A stretch of 64,000 bases of DNA from positions 7,192,001-7,256,000 of the forward strand of contig JAZBRS010000077.1 in NCBI GenBank assembly GCA_037176725.1. The letters run 5' to 3'. The DNA is from Posidonia oceanica (lineage: Eukaryota > Streptophyta > Magnoliopsida > Alismatales > Posidoniaceae). This document shows, piece by piece, positions 11,745 to 23,036 of this stretch. The translations under genes were made by a program, and so were the position numbers. Below the pieces are notes generated by a model. That model worked only from the letters and a program-made list of their open reading frames with translations. It did not search any database and was not told the origin of the DNA. Positions within the stretch are counted from its first letter, which is position 1, and each line of letters begins with the position of its first letter.

Positions 11745-12070
11745 GTATGTCCTCCTGAACCTCTGCATTGCATTCATTTGCATGCCATTTGCACAGTTTT
11801 CCGTGTTTTCGCTTTCTGTCTCTTTGAGCATGTAGAATAGGGCTTCCCCTTTCTGCTTGTATCTTCCAATCCCCGCTTCGCGTATTCCTGAATGTTTTGT
11901 GATGTGTTTTCCCTGGATTTACCACTTAGTGTGACTTTCTTCCCCCTTTTCCATGATCCGATCGCATCGCGAGCTTTGGGCAGCGTGCGAGACACACCGT
12001 GGAACGGTTTAGCGGGAAACAGTCGCAAAGAGGTGGTAATCCCTCCGTTTGCCCCCTCTCCCCTCTATAG
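11745..12070 (+). other. LTR B candidate intron 2 (326 bp)
   Basis: Donor-like CCAG|GTATGT (exon end 11744) and acceptor-like CCCCTCTATAG|G (AG 12069-12070). The block between candidate introns 1 and 2 (11569-11744) is 176 nt, the same as in LTR A (3717-3892), and 175 nt in LTR C. In the 3' LTR (34132-34439) the segment is 308 bp because of the 18-bp deletion, and the donor reads TAG|GTATGT. Confidence 0.45.
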
Positions 12071-12194
12071 GTCTTCACACCTACCCTGAGTGGTCCTAAA
12101 CGACGTCTGTTCTTACACACACGTTGTTTCGCCTCCCCTTTGGCCTCTTCTAATCTTTTCCTGCATTCTTGCATTCGCATGGCTTTTTCCGAGG

Positions 12195-12480
12195 TTTTTG
12201 CTTCGCTGTTTTGGCACCGTTTCGCGTGCCTATTCTCGTTTTGGCACCATTTTGCATGCCCCTCTGTTTTCTTGCCTTGTTTTGCGCGCTGCCTTGCTTT
12301 CTCGCTTGTTTTGCGTGCCGCTCTCGTTTTTGCCCCGTTTTGCGTGCTTCTTTGCTCCCTTGTCTCGTTTTGCGTGCTGTCTTGCTTTCTCGCTTGTTTT
12401 GCGTGCCGGTTTTATTCTTTTGCTCTGTTCTGCGTGCCTTGCTCTTTTCTCGTCTAGTTTTGCGTGTTTTACGCCGTTTT
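12195..12480 (+). repeat. LTR B degenerate short repeats (GTTTTGCGTGC family)
   Basis: Imperfect tandem repeats of about 30 bp around TCGTTTTGCGTGCCGCTCTC and TTTTGGCACCGTTTCGCGTGCC. They occupy the position of the cleaner 30-bp array in LTR A. The 3' LTR copy is at about 34580-34865. They end before the acceptor-like GCATATAG at 12541-12548. Confidence 0.7.
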
Positions 12481-12740
12481 CCCTTGCATGCCGACTACAT
12501 TGCATGGTTTCCTCGTCGTTTTGCTTTCTCGCCTGCATTTGCATATAGGGCTGTGATGCTTACTGTCTGGAGTTCTCACGAGCTAGGTTTCGCCTGGTTC
12601 GGAACACAGACAGCGCAGCTGAGCACTTAGAGAGCACGTTTACTTCCTTGCTTTGTTTCTTCCCACTTAGAGCACACCTTGGGCATTCATTTAGGCATTT
12701 ATAGGCACATAGGCATTCAATCCTGCATTTCCCTGCGTAT

Positions 12741-12819
12741 GCGAGCGTAAGCCTAGAAAGACCGATTCTCGGGCGTGTCGGGGGTGCCTAACACCTTCCC
12801 CACGCGTAACAGGAGTCCT
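12741..12819 (+). promoter_or_regulatory. Conserved LTR island, 5' LTR B copy
   Basis: Same block as at 5104-5180: GCGAGCGTAAGCCTAGAAAG, then the GGGGGTGCCTAACACC core, then CGTAACAGGAGTCCTT. It lies 372 bp from the LTR end (376 in LTR A). It is repeated in the 3' LTR at about 35109-35188. Function unknown. Confidence 0.6.
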
Positions 12820-12987
12820 TACCCTGTCTTCTGGCCCGCAATGACCGTACTGCCCTTATCCTAGGCTAGAGTCATCTCATTTGCGTTTGTTTTCCCTTGC
12901 ATTGCTTTGCTTTGCATCTCTTGCTCGGTTTTGCGCGTTAATTCACGCATTTCCCCGGTTTTCCTTGTCTCCCGTTAATAGACATGG

Positions 12988-12998
12988 TGGCGACTCTG
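12988..12998 (+). other. PBS-like motif inside 5' LTR B
   Basis: TGGCGACTCTG matches the first ten bases of the true primer binding site, 127 bp upstream of it, in the context GACATGGTGGCGACTCTG. It is conserved at the same site in LTR A (5350) and LTR C (58463-58473, minus strand). Confidence 0.5.
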
Positions 12999-13114
12999 AT
13001 TTGTCTTATCTTTCCTTTTTCTCCTCGATTTCAAGCGTTTTCGAGTTGAGCCTCTTCCTCGGATCCAATCGCCGCTAAATCTAGTGAGCCTAATTCCGAT
13101 CGGGATCGCTACAG

Positions 13115-13132
13115 TGGCGACTCCGCTGGGGA
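13115..13132 (+). promoter_or_regulatory. Primer binding site of element B (tRNA-Arg type)
   Basis: TGGCGACTCCGCTGGGGA begins one base after the CTACA end of the 5' LTR. Its complement ends in CGCCA, as expected of a mature tRNA 3' end with CCA. Ogre elements are known to use tRNA-Arg. It is the start point for minus-strand DNA synthesis. Confidence 0.9.
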
Positions 13133-14444
13133 TTAGACTAGACTCCGGCTTTCGTTCCCGGCTTTTCGCTCGCTTGTTTTGCAGCTTTGTCTGCCTTGTG
13201 TGCCTTCTTCGCCTGTTTTGCTCGCTTTTCTGTGCAAACTCCTAGCAAGTCGCTTCGTAGCTACTTTGCTTAGGTTTTGCACCTCTTTTGTCTCGGTTTG
13301 CGCTTTCCTTTGCTTGGCTTTGCTCCTTTGCCTGTTTATTTACTTGCTGTCTTGCTTGTGCCCTTATCTCCTTTACAGTCTGCTTACTTTTACCTTACTT
13401 TACCTTACTTGCTTATTACTGCTTTAATTCTCGCACATTACATGTCTACATACTTTGTTTGGCTAAAATACATGCTTTTTGAACGTTGAATGCTTCTTTT
13501 ACACTCTTGCTATGTCACTACACATGCACATACTATGCTTACATGCTTTTTGACTTGATGAATGTTTCTTTTTCACCATCATATTCACAAACACTCGCAC
13601 ATGCCATGAACATGCCTTTTGTTGTGTTGTATGATGGTTGCTTGCCATTTTGATTGATTTTTCTCCCTTTTGCACTTACCATGCTTAGGATAGTAGAGAC
13701 TTGTCTGCTCCCCCCATGGTTAACTAAAAAATGCAAGTAAAAGGAACTTCTAGGGGCAACTAGAGACTACAAACAATCCTTCACTCCCTTTGGTTAATAA
13801 AATGTGCAAGATAAAAAAACTCTAATCATTTGCATAAGCATCATATAGGGCATGCATTCTTCTCCTCTGAGTCCACCTACTAGTCTGCGAAGGACGGTTC
13901 CGGCCTCTTATTCCACTGCTTTGGGTGTGGCATAAGTTGGTCGGTCCGTCCCCTCCTTGTCCGGGGGTCGTGTCGGTGTTAGTAGAGGGTACCACCCACG
14001 CTTTGGCGGGGTAGAGGCCACCAACGCACCACCCTGTCATTACCTGAGCTTTGGGCCGGGAGTTAGACAGGGGACCTACTTTTTCTGACCTGAGTCGGTG
14101 ACCCATACATCCAGGGATACCCGGAGTAGACAGCCTTGCTAGGAAACACTAGTTAGGTAAGGGGGGCATACTAGAAAGCATGCACATCATTCATGCCACT
14201 TAACTAACTCATTTGCATTCATCTTTTAGTTTCTAACCCTAATTTCCTTCTGTTGTGTCAGCGTGATCGGTAAGCGAGTTTCCCTTTGCCAGAGCTCGAG
14301 TATCGACCCTCGTTGACGCCCTTTTGCGACTTAGTTCGCGACCATTCCCCCTCTGAGCTATCCGCATTTGCGACGATAGCTCCTCTTAGGACTCACCACT
14401 TGAATACTCGTCGCAGCCCTATTCTCACACGCTCTAGGTCAGCG
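13133..14444 (+). other. 5' leader of element B between PBS and gag
   Basis: About 1.3 kb without a credible gene. The first half is T-rich; the second half (about 13855-14160) is GC-richer. Short stretches resemble the leader of element C (57301-58275). A pyrimidine run followed by CAG (AG at 14260-14261) lies 183 nt before the gag ATG; C has an equivalent site 182 nt before its gag ATG. It could be a splice acceptor for a leader intron. No separate ORF1 was recognised. Confidence 0.7.
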
Positions 14445-15872
14445 ATGGCCCAGTACGTTAGTGAGCCTTCTTTTACTCCTGTCACGGAGGGTGTTTCCGT
14501 TCTGGCCCCTCTGGTTGCTCTTTCTGTCCCTCTTGTTCCCCCTCCGACGCCAGGGTTTCCTCCTCTGACGTCTCTAGGTTCTCAGTACACCCCGGGACAG
14601 TGGCAAGCCTCCCTTCCTCCGGATCCGGTCGCCGAGTCTATCTTGACGGCCGTTACTCGCGCTCCGGAGACACCACTGCCCCCTCCGTCCCAGGGATACG
14701 TCGCTTTCGACATCCCTTCCACCGCTGCTGGGACCTTTTCTGTAGAATCCCCTCTTCCCGGACCATCTGTGTCTGTGCCCCTTGCTTCTCAATCCCCGCC
14801 GGCACTGCACTTCAGCGTTCCTGCTGCCGAGACGCCTGAGGCGCAGTACCAGCACCTGATGGAGCTTGCCCAGAGACTGCAGGGCATGGCTCTATCAGTT
14901 CGTCCTTCTTCTGTCTCTGTCGTCCCTGAGGTTCCTCCGAGGCTAGTTCCTGCATTTCATGCATCAACCTCTGCACCTCCGCCTCGACCATCGTCGCAAC
15001 TGCTCACGGTTCCGACGATGGGGGCCCGTCTACCGCCTCCTGCACAACACTTGGCACAGCATGCTCCACTTCCTCCTGGTGGTCAATCCTTTGGATCGGC
15101 TGGAGCCCAGTACCTCGCTGGCTCGCTGTCTGGCACCCCGCCTGTACAGCAACTGGCGCTCCGTCATCCTCCCCCTATCCCAGCACAGCATGGCATTTAT
15201 TCTTCTCCTCTTCACCAAGTCCAGCATCCTGCATACACTCCTGCATACACTGTCCCCCAGCACGGATACGCCGGCCATCCCGTTGCTCCACCAGGCGACG
15301 CTATGGTAGATCCGGAGGAGCACTTAGGTGCGACCCATTCGGCGTATGTGCTCACCACCCCTGCTGATCCCTCTCCTACAGCAGCAATTCCAGACCCCAT
15401 CAATAACCGGATGGACGTCTTGGAGAAGGCACTACGACTAGTGCAGGGTACTGAGCACCAGACCTACCAATTTCGGGACCTCTGCTGCTTTCCAGAGGCG
15501 GTACTCCCTCCGAAGTTCAAAATCCCGGACTTCGAAAAGTATAATGGTAGGGGCTGCCCCGTAGCACACCTGAAGGCGTATTGCGGTGATCTCGCTCAGC
15601 TTCAGGCTGACGAGAGGTTGCTGATCCGCTTGTTCCAGAAGAGTTTGACCGGGCCGGCACTCAAGTGGTTCACATCACTCGATATGTCAGCCATCAAGAC
15701 TTGGAACGACCTCAGTCAGGCGTTCCTGGAGCAATACTCCTTCAACCTCGATCTCGTCCCAAAGAGGGCGGACTTGATCGCCATCAAGCAGAATCCTGGC
15801 GAGCCGTTCGGGGAGTACGTCGGCCGTTGGCACGCCCTTGCCTCTCAGGTTCGAGACAGACCCTCTGACTAG
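14445..15872 (+). pseudogene. gag: Element B Gag, N-terminal part, ended by premature TAG
   Basis: Gag forms the cytoplasmic virus-like particle. I chose the ATG at 14445 because element C has the same start context (RSAMAQ) at its gag ATG. Residues 1-310 are rich in Pro, Ser and Ala with no fold recognised. From about residue 350 the sequence matches the retrotransposon capsid family (Retrotrans_gag), with the signatures PKFKIPDFEKYNG, HLKAYCGDLA and LTGPALKWF. Codon 476 is TAG (15870-15872), within the capsid domain; C has GAG there, so a single transversion explains it. The frame reopens at once and continues in the same phase, so the break is a nonsense mutation. A readthrough signal is unlikely because C lacks the stop. 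Confidence 0.9.
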
Positions 15873-18296
15873 GAGTCTATCGAGATCGTTATCAAAGGGG
15901 CGCAGCCGTCTCTCGGAGCTCTGCTTAGCATTCAGCCAGTCACTACTTTTGCGGCACTCATCAGAGCTGGAGCGCGCGTGGAGAGTTCTTTGCAGAGTGG
16001 CAACTTCCCGGCTCTCTCTGCGTTCGCTAAGCAGGCAGTGATCAGCAGCAACAGTGCCAACAGCAGCACCTCCAACAACAACAACAGCGGCAGCAACAAC
16101 ATCTGCCCGAAGAGGAAGGATTCGCCGAAACCCGCTGTTGCATTCGTCGATTCTCCTGCTGTGCCTGTTCGCTTGCCGTCTCGGCCTGCCCCAGCTCAGA
16201 TGGTGTACGCTCCTGCACCTAGGAACCCGCACACACCGCACATCACTACCACCGCCAGACCGGTCTATCCTGCCGCACCGGTCCAGCAAGGCTCACACCC
16301 AAGGCAAAGAAGACCACCCGCTGAGAGGAGAAATTTCACCCCACTGGTGGAACCACTCACGGTCATCTTGCCGAAAGTGGCATCGCTCCTGAAGTTCCCG
16401 GAGGTTCGTCCGCCGCCAAGCCCTCTGCCGCATTGGTTTAGGCCGGACCTCTTCTGCAATTTCCATCGAAGCGTCGGGCATTCGACGGACAATTGCTTCT
16501 CCCTGCGGAACGCAATTCAGGACTTGATCGAATCGGGAACGATTGTGATCGACACGCACGAGGCATCCACTCAAGCACACACTCATGTATCTGCATCTCC
16601 AGCTGTTCCCCCACATTCCGGCATCGTCCGCCAACCTTTACCGGAGCACTCTTATCCGGGAGGGGCGGGAACCTCAGGCGTCCACTCTGTCTTTCCTTCT
16701 GGGCCTGCTACTTCTGTAGTGGACCCTTCTGATCTTATCTCTGACATCTCTGAGCCTTTCCCAGTCAGTCTCTATCTTGCGGCAGTTGCCGGCTCTAAGT
16801 CGGGAATCCATTTGATCCGACCGCGTGCTAGGCCGGAGCGCCCTCTCGCGCCCCCCACCGTGCTCCCTCAGGCTCGATCTCCTGTACACCTCTTAGCCAG
16901 AGCCCAGCCTAGTTCTCCCATCCACCTTTTAGGGTGGCCTCAGCTACACCTTCTAGGCAGACCTCAACCTGGCCCAGCCTTCCCACCCCAACAACCATAT
17001 CCACTAGATAGACCTCAACATCTTGTAGGTCCCCCTGTAACCCCTCCTGTGCTCGCAGCACATGCTCCAGTCGTCATTGATTTGACCCTGGACACCCATC
17101 GCGTCCCTTACAGCTACGCCACAGAAATGTGCGCGGAAGTAACGCGATCGGGGAGGGTTTATAGGCCCCCAGCACCGGCAACTAGGCCAACTCACCCTGG
17201 ACCTGCTATACCCCCACCCTCAGGCCAACCCTTAGCAGATCCAACCCCGGATCAGCCTGTAGTTAGCCAAATCCCTAGCCAACCTGTAGTAACCCAGCTT
17301 CCTGTCACCACCCCTGTAGAACCTGCTAGAATCACCCCTCCAGCTGCTAGGAGAAGCCAACCTAAAGCAGACCTAACCTCCCAGCTTAAGAAGGTTAAAG
17401 CCGACATCTCCATCTGGGATTTGATCCACACTTCTGCCGAGCACCGCGAGGCTTTTCTTCGCGTGTTCCAGGCTGCTCGTGTGTCCCAGTCCATTGAGCC
17501 TTCTGCCTTGGAGAGCATGGTTGGGTTAATCGCGGAGCCCCAGGTCATCTCTTTTACAAGTGATGAGCTGCCTCCGGCAGGGATTAATCACAACCAGAAC
17601 CTATTCGTCACGGTGCAGTTCAAAAACTTTCGCATTCCCTTAACACTGGTTGATAACGGGTCAGGCCTTAACGTCTGCCCCTTGCGTACAGCAACCAAGC
17701 TCGGATTCAAAGCCGAGGATATCACGCCAGCCGTGAAGGGAATGACTACTTTTGACAACACTCACCATGACGCTCTAGGGATTCTGATTATCCCTCTGGC
17801 TATCGGTCCGGTCGTCTTCGACGTAGAATTCTATGTCGTCGACTTGAAGCCTAACTTCAATCTTCTGCTTGGGCGCCCTTGGCTCCACAAGCATCAGGTC
17901 CTTCCTTCGACCCTCCATCGAATGATAAAGTACCGTCGTGGCGATGATGTCATCGTCGTCATGGCGGAGAACTTTGAGAAGGAGCGGATTGAAGCAGTCT
18001 CTCCCGTGTCTTCGCAATCCATCCTGTTTGACCCCGAGACTTCTGAAGCCCTCTATTGCGTTAACCGGTGCGAGCCAGTTAACTTCGTTCCTGATCTTGA
18101 ACGTGTCAACTCCTTGACCGTTCACAGCAACCCCTTTCGAATGGTCGAGAATGTATGTCACAGGTGGGGTTACATAAAGGGTACGCCACTCGGGCATCAC
18201 GGCCAAGGGATCGCGGAGCCGATCGTAGCAGTGGAGCGAAGGAAGTCTGAAGGCCTCGGCTACGAACCAAAGTTCAACGAAGATCACTGCTTCTAG
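15873..18296 (+). pseudogene. gag: Element B Gag C-terminal part and aspartic protease, ended by TAG
   Basis: Same reading phase as the preceding gag segment. It holds the end of the capsid domain, an Asn/Ser-rich stretch (about 16020-16110), and a zinc-knuckle-like motif CNFHRSVGHSTDNC (16456-16497, about residue 671) of the kind seen in Tat/Ogre Gag. A Pro-rich linker follows. Protease lies at about 17600-17940: the active-site triplet reads Asp-Asn-Gly (Asp codon 17652-17654, LVDNGSGLN) where DTG or DSG is usual, and is followed by LLLGRPWLHKHQ, the conserved C-terminal part. C also has DNG, so this is a family trait. TAG at 18294-18296 is not shared with C. Confidence 0.88.
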
Positions 18297-21200
18297 CTCA
18301 AAGATCGTGCGCCAGCCATCCCCAGAGACCTCACTAACTTTACCAGTGCAGGAATTCTGGGATCAACCGACTACCAAGCCACAGCGCCGGCAGAGGATTG
18401 GGTGTGTATTAAGGACTACTACTCGGATGAGGAGCAGTCTGATGCAACAGAGGCAGTCCCAATCAACTCAGCAGAAACAGTGGTCAGAGCAGAGGCCCCA
18501 CAGTCAGTTCATTTAGCTCTCCCTCTGGCAGAAGCAGCAGGCAGCTCAGCAGGCCCTGTGGCAAATTCAAGTTCCCATCCTTCAGCAGCCACATCAGCTC
18601 CTCAGGAACAGTCAGCAGCAGTGCAGGAGTCGGAGACACTCCTCTTGGCAGAACCAAGTATGCTACCAGCGGTCACAGACACATCAGTGCCACTGCCCCC
18701 ATCTCTGGAGGGGCAGTCTATCAACTCAGTCAGCAGCGTGGCCCAGCCAACTCCTTCAGCATCATCTTCAGGAATGCACCTGGCGCAGTCCGCTCCGCAT
18801 TCTCCTGACAACCAACAGCAACTCTCATGGCAAGACCCTATGGCGTCAGAGGCTGCGCTCTCTCAGTTACGGCCCGATACAAAAGGCCAACTGAGCACTA
18901 CATTATCCGGGCCCTTGAGCCCTCCAAAGAGCACCCCTGCTTACTCTCCGACAGTGACCCTGGGAGCTTATTCATCAGTAGCACCGCTGGCCTGTCTATT
19001 TGGGCCTTCTACATCTGAACTGCCATCAGCGGACGCGCCCGTGAACCAGATCATGCAGACTCCAAGGGCGGCGATCCATCTTACAGCCGGGCCAGTGCCG
19101 CAGGCCCCCGGCGCCTACTACGTCGACTCCCCCTCAGACGAAGAAGAAGGAGTGGCGATAGAAGCTCAGGTCGATTCTTGGATGTCCGACTTAGAGTTGC
19201 TTTATCAAGAACAACTCAAGTCGATAGCAGAAGACCTGGCAGACCATCAAGCTGCAGAAAGGAAAGGAAAAGCCGTAGTTACGGATCCTCCTCTGCAAGA
19301 GGACCATGTTTCTATCATGGTCCTAGAAGACTCAGCAGCGCCAGACTCCCCTAGACCAGATGAGCTCATCACTCTTCAACCAGAAGGCGGGTCTAGGTGG
19401 TTTGTGCAACCCATGCCTCACCTGAGCAATGCATCGAGCGATAGTGATCAAATCAGCCGCCAGTCCGGCATATCCTCCACGAGCACACTAGAAGACCCAG
19501 AGGGGGGAGCATCAGCAGTAGATGCAGTAGCAGCAGAGCAGAATGCCTCAGCAGCCTCAGCAGCACAGTCGGCAGAGCAGTCAGTAGTATCAGCAGCAGA
19601 GTCAGTTGAGCCCTCAGCAGAATCAGCAGAGCACTCAGCAGAGTCAGTCAGGCCAGAGCAAACAGCAGAAGGAGTTGCTGGGACGGAGGTCGCGCACCGA
19701 AGCTACAAGAATACTCGAGTAAGCGTGACCATCCTGAAGCGTCACCAGGGCCAAGCAGCGGAACACATGCACTCTTTCGACATCACAAGTCCTTCTTTTG
19801 AGAAAGAGATCCTCTCAGAACTTATTGCTTATGGAGAAGAGGATGATACGGGCATGGATGAGACTGACGAACCTTTGCCCGAGTTCCGGTCCTATGACGA
19901 CGACCCAGAAGGCCCCAACCTCCATGTTGAAGAAGAAACGGAGGTTGTTAACATTGGCACAGCTAAGGAAGTCAGAGAAGTTTGCATCAGCGCCCAGCTG
20001 TCCGCCCAGGCTCGAGCAGAATTCATCGCATTCCTGAAAGAATATGCGGATGTCTTCGCCTGGAGTTATGAAGATATGGTCGGCCTTGACATAGAGATAG
20101 TGGTGCACAATCTGCCATTAAATCCAGATGCTAAGCCAGTAAAGCAGAAGCTAAGAAGATGGCGACTGCAGTGGCTGCTTATGATCAAAGAAGAGATAAT
20201 GAAGCAGCTTGGAGTCAACTTTCTGAAGGTCGTTCTTTATCCTGAATGGCTGGCAAACATTGTACTTGTGCCCAAGAAGGATGGCCGAATCCGGATCTGC
20301 ATCGACTACAGAGACCTGAACAAGGCGAGTCCCAAGGACGACTTTCCATTGTCCCACATTGACGTCCTAGCCGACAATACAGTGGGCCACAAAATGCTCT
20401 CCTTCATGGATGGCTTCTCTGGATACAATCAGATCAAGATGGCAGAAGAAGACATGGAAAAGACTTCATTCATCACCCCTTGGGGAGTCTTCTGCTACCA
20501 AGTCATGCCGTTCGGCCTGAAGAATGCTGGTGCAACCTATCAGAGGGCCATGACTGCGCTATTCCACGACCTCATGCACCAAGAAGTGGAGGTCTATGTA
20601 GACGATATGATTGCCAAAACCAAAGAGCCCGAGGATCATCTTGCCTGTCTCAGAAAGCTCTTTGACCGTCTACGGAAGTACAAGCTGCGCTTGAATCCCA
20701 AGAAGTGCGTATTCGGGGTATCTTCTGGCAAATTGCTCGGCTACATTGTTAGCCAAAGGGGGATTGAGGTGGACCCGTTGAAAGCACAAGCCATCGTGGA
20801 CATGCCACCCCTCAGGACTGAAAAAGAAGTCAGAAGTCTGCTTGGGCGTTTACAATATATCAGTCGCTTCATTGCACAGCTTACGCCCATCTGTGAACCC
20901 ATATTCAAGCTCTTGAAGAAGAATGCGCAGATTCACTGGAGTGAGGAGTGTCAAGCTGCATTTGCCAAGATCAAGCAGCTGTTGATCAAGCCTCCTGTCC
21001 TGGTCCCGCCTACGCCGGGGAGACCTTTGCTTCTCTACCTTTCTACCACGCAGCATTCCATGGGCGCCGTCTTGGGCCAGCATGACGAATCTGGTAGGAA
21101 GGAGCGCGCCATCTACTACCTGAGCAAGAAGTTTAATGAATGTGAAGCCAGGTACACAACACTAGAGAAGACTTGCCTATCCCTTGTCTGGGCTGCACAG

Positions 21201-23036
21201 AAGCTGAGGCACTACTTGATGGCATACCCAGTGCAGCTCTTATGTCGGCATGATCCCATCAAATTCCTCTTTCAGAAGCCAGCCATGGTGGGCAGATGTG
21301 CTAAGTGGCAGGTGTTATTGTCTCAGTACGACATCACCTTTGTCACACAGAAGTCCATGAAGGGTCAAGCAATGGCAGACCATCTTGCTGACCTCCCTCT
21401 GCCTGAATACCAACCCCTCCAGACGCAGTTCCCTGATGAAGACATTCTTTTTGCAATGGAGGACTCTGAGCAGAAAGATCCTGAAGAAGCAGAGGAATGG
21501 CAGCTCTACTTTGATGGTGCAGTCAACAAGAAGGGCCGAGGCGTAGGCGCAGTGCTGACCACGCCCCAAGGACAGATGACTCCTTTCGCAAGGAAGCTGA
21601 CTTTTACCTGCACAAACAACAAAGCAGAGTACGAAGTGTGCATCCTGGGGTTGAAAGTCGCCCTCGAGCATGAGGCGCAGAAGCTGCATGTACACGGCAA
21701 TGCCATGCTGGTGATTTCTCAAGTGAACGGCGATTGGAAGACAAAAGATCCCAAGCTTGTGCCGTATCACGAACACCTACTGAGGCTGATGGAAGAATTT
21801 GAGAGCATCCACTTCACGTACCTGAACCGAGCAAAGAACGCGTATGCAGACGCATTAGCAACTCTGGCATCCTGGCTCACCATTTCGGAAGACAGCACTG
21901 TGGATGTATCAGTCACTCGCATTGAACAGCCTGCATACTGCATGAGCATAGAGGAAGCGGATCCCGCAGAGGGGCAGCCCTGGTATCAAGACATAAAATC
22001 CTTCCTGGAGTCTGGTAGCTTTCCTCCTGATACCACGGCAACAGACAAGAGGACTTTGGCGCGTCTGCCGTCAAAGTATGTGCTAGGGGCCGGACAGCTG
22101 TACAGAAGGTCATACAATCAGATGCTACTGCGCTGCCTGAACAAATCGGAGGCTGACACGCTGATGCTTCAGATGCATGTGGGGACCTGTGGCCTGCACA
22201 TGAACGGCGTCCTCCTGGCCAAGAAGATCATGCTGCAAGGTTATTTCTGGCAGACCATGGAAGCCGACTGCTGCCGGTTCGTGCGTAGATGCCACAACTG
22301 TCAAATCCATGGTAACTTCATCAAGGCCCCTCCACATCAGCTGCACAACATGTCTTCGCCATGGCCTTTCTCCATCTGGGGGATCGATGTCATTGGCGCC
22401 ATCCACCCTGCTGCTTCAAATGGTCATCGTTACATTCTGGTAGCGATCGATTACTTTACCAAGTGGGTGAAAGCAGCCTCTTACAGGACAGTCACCGCTG
22501 CGGCAACAGAAAAATTTATCAGAAACAATATTGTTGCCCGATATGGGGTCCCGCACTCTGTCATCTCTAATAACGGCTCAAACTTCATTGCCAAAAGGAT
22601 CGAAGAATACCTGCAAAGTCTCAAGATCAAGCACCATCGATCCTCGCCCTATCGGCCTCAGATGAACGGAGCAGTGGAATCTGCAAACAAGAACATTGTC
22701 AAGATCCTGAAGAAAATGGCAGAAATCCACAAGGATTGGCACGACAAGCTCCCGTACGCACTCTGGGCGTACAGGACATCAATCCGGACCTCTACAGGAG
22801 CCACCCCGTACTCTCTAGTGTACGGCATGGAAGCGGTGTTACATGTTGAAGTGGAAATCCCCTCTCTGCGGATCCTGTGGGAAGCTGAGTTGGAAGGAGC
22901 AGAATGGGTCGAAGACCGCTGCGTCCAACTAAACTTAATTGATGAGCACAGATTGCAAGCCATGCACAACGCTCGCTGCTATCAGAAGCGGATGGCCAGA
23001 GCATTCTTGAAGAAGGTCCAGCCCAAAAGTTTCTAG
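18297..23036 (+). pseudogene. pol: Element B Pol: linker, reverse transcriptase, two RNase H domains, integrase
   Basis: This continues the gag frame. An acidic, Ser/Ala/Glu-rich linker (to about 20000) contains blocks shared with C (YYVDSPSDEEEG; ITLQPEGGSRWFV). Reverse transcriptase spans about 20080-20780, with YVDD at 20595-20606. The canonical RNase H (about 20990-21330) has LYLSTTQHS where an active-site Asp is expected, the usual Tat decay. The archaeal-type RNase H (about 21495-21880) has Asp at 21513 and Glu at 21627, but Asn replaces Asp at 21699-21701 (C keeps Asp). Integrase has the HHCC finger (about 22160-22310), Asp at 22386, Asn instead of Asp at 22569-22571 (C keeps Asp), and Glu at 22677. 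TAG at 23034-23036 cuts off the C-terminal tail. Confidence 0.92.

Larger units (their letters stand above)
7302..13113 (+). mobile_element. 5' LTR of element B (5812 bp)
   Basis: It starts TGTTGACACCCC and ends GATCGCTACA, one base before the primer binding site. It is collinear with the 3' LTR at a constant offset of 22387 up to a single 18-bp difference. From left to right it holds pyrimidine-rich sequence (7690-8030), a very A-rich stretch (8030-8760), a TATA box (9179), GC-rich leader-like sequence (9850-10460), T-rich quasi-repeats (10480-11420), a 176-nt block between intron-like segments, short tandem repeats (12200-12480) and the conserved island. Open frames inside it are not conserved as protein and I treat them as noncoding. 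Confidence 0.95.

Noticed and set aside
13115..13132. Part of a tRNA gene
   Set aside because: Only the 3' 18 bases of a tRNA complement are present, exactly next to the LTR end; this is a primer binding site.
15870..15872. Programmed TAG readthrough in gag
   Set aside because: The stop is inside the capsid domain and not at the gag-pol border, and element C has a sense codon there; the TAG at 18294 is also not shared.
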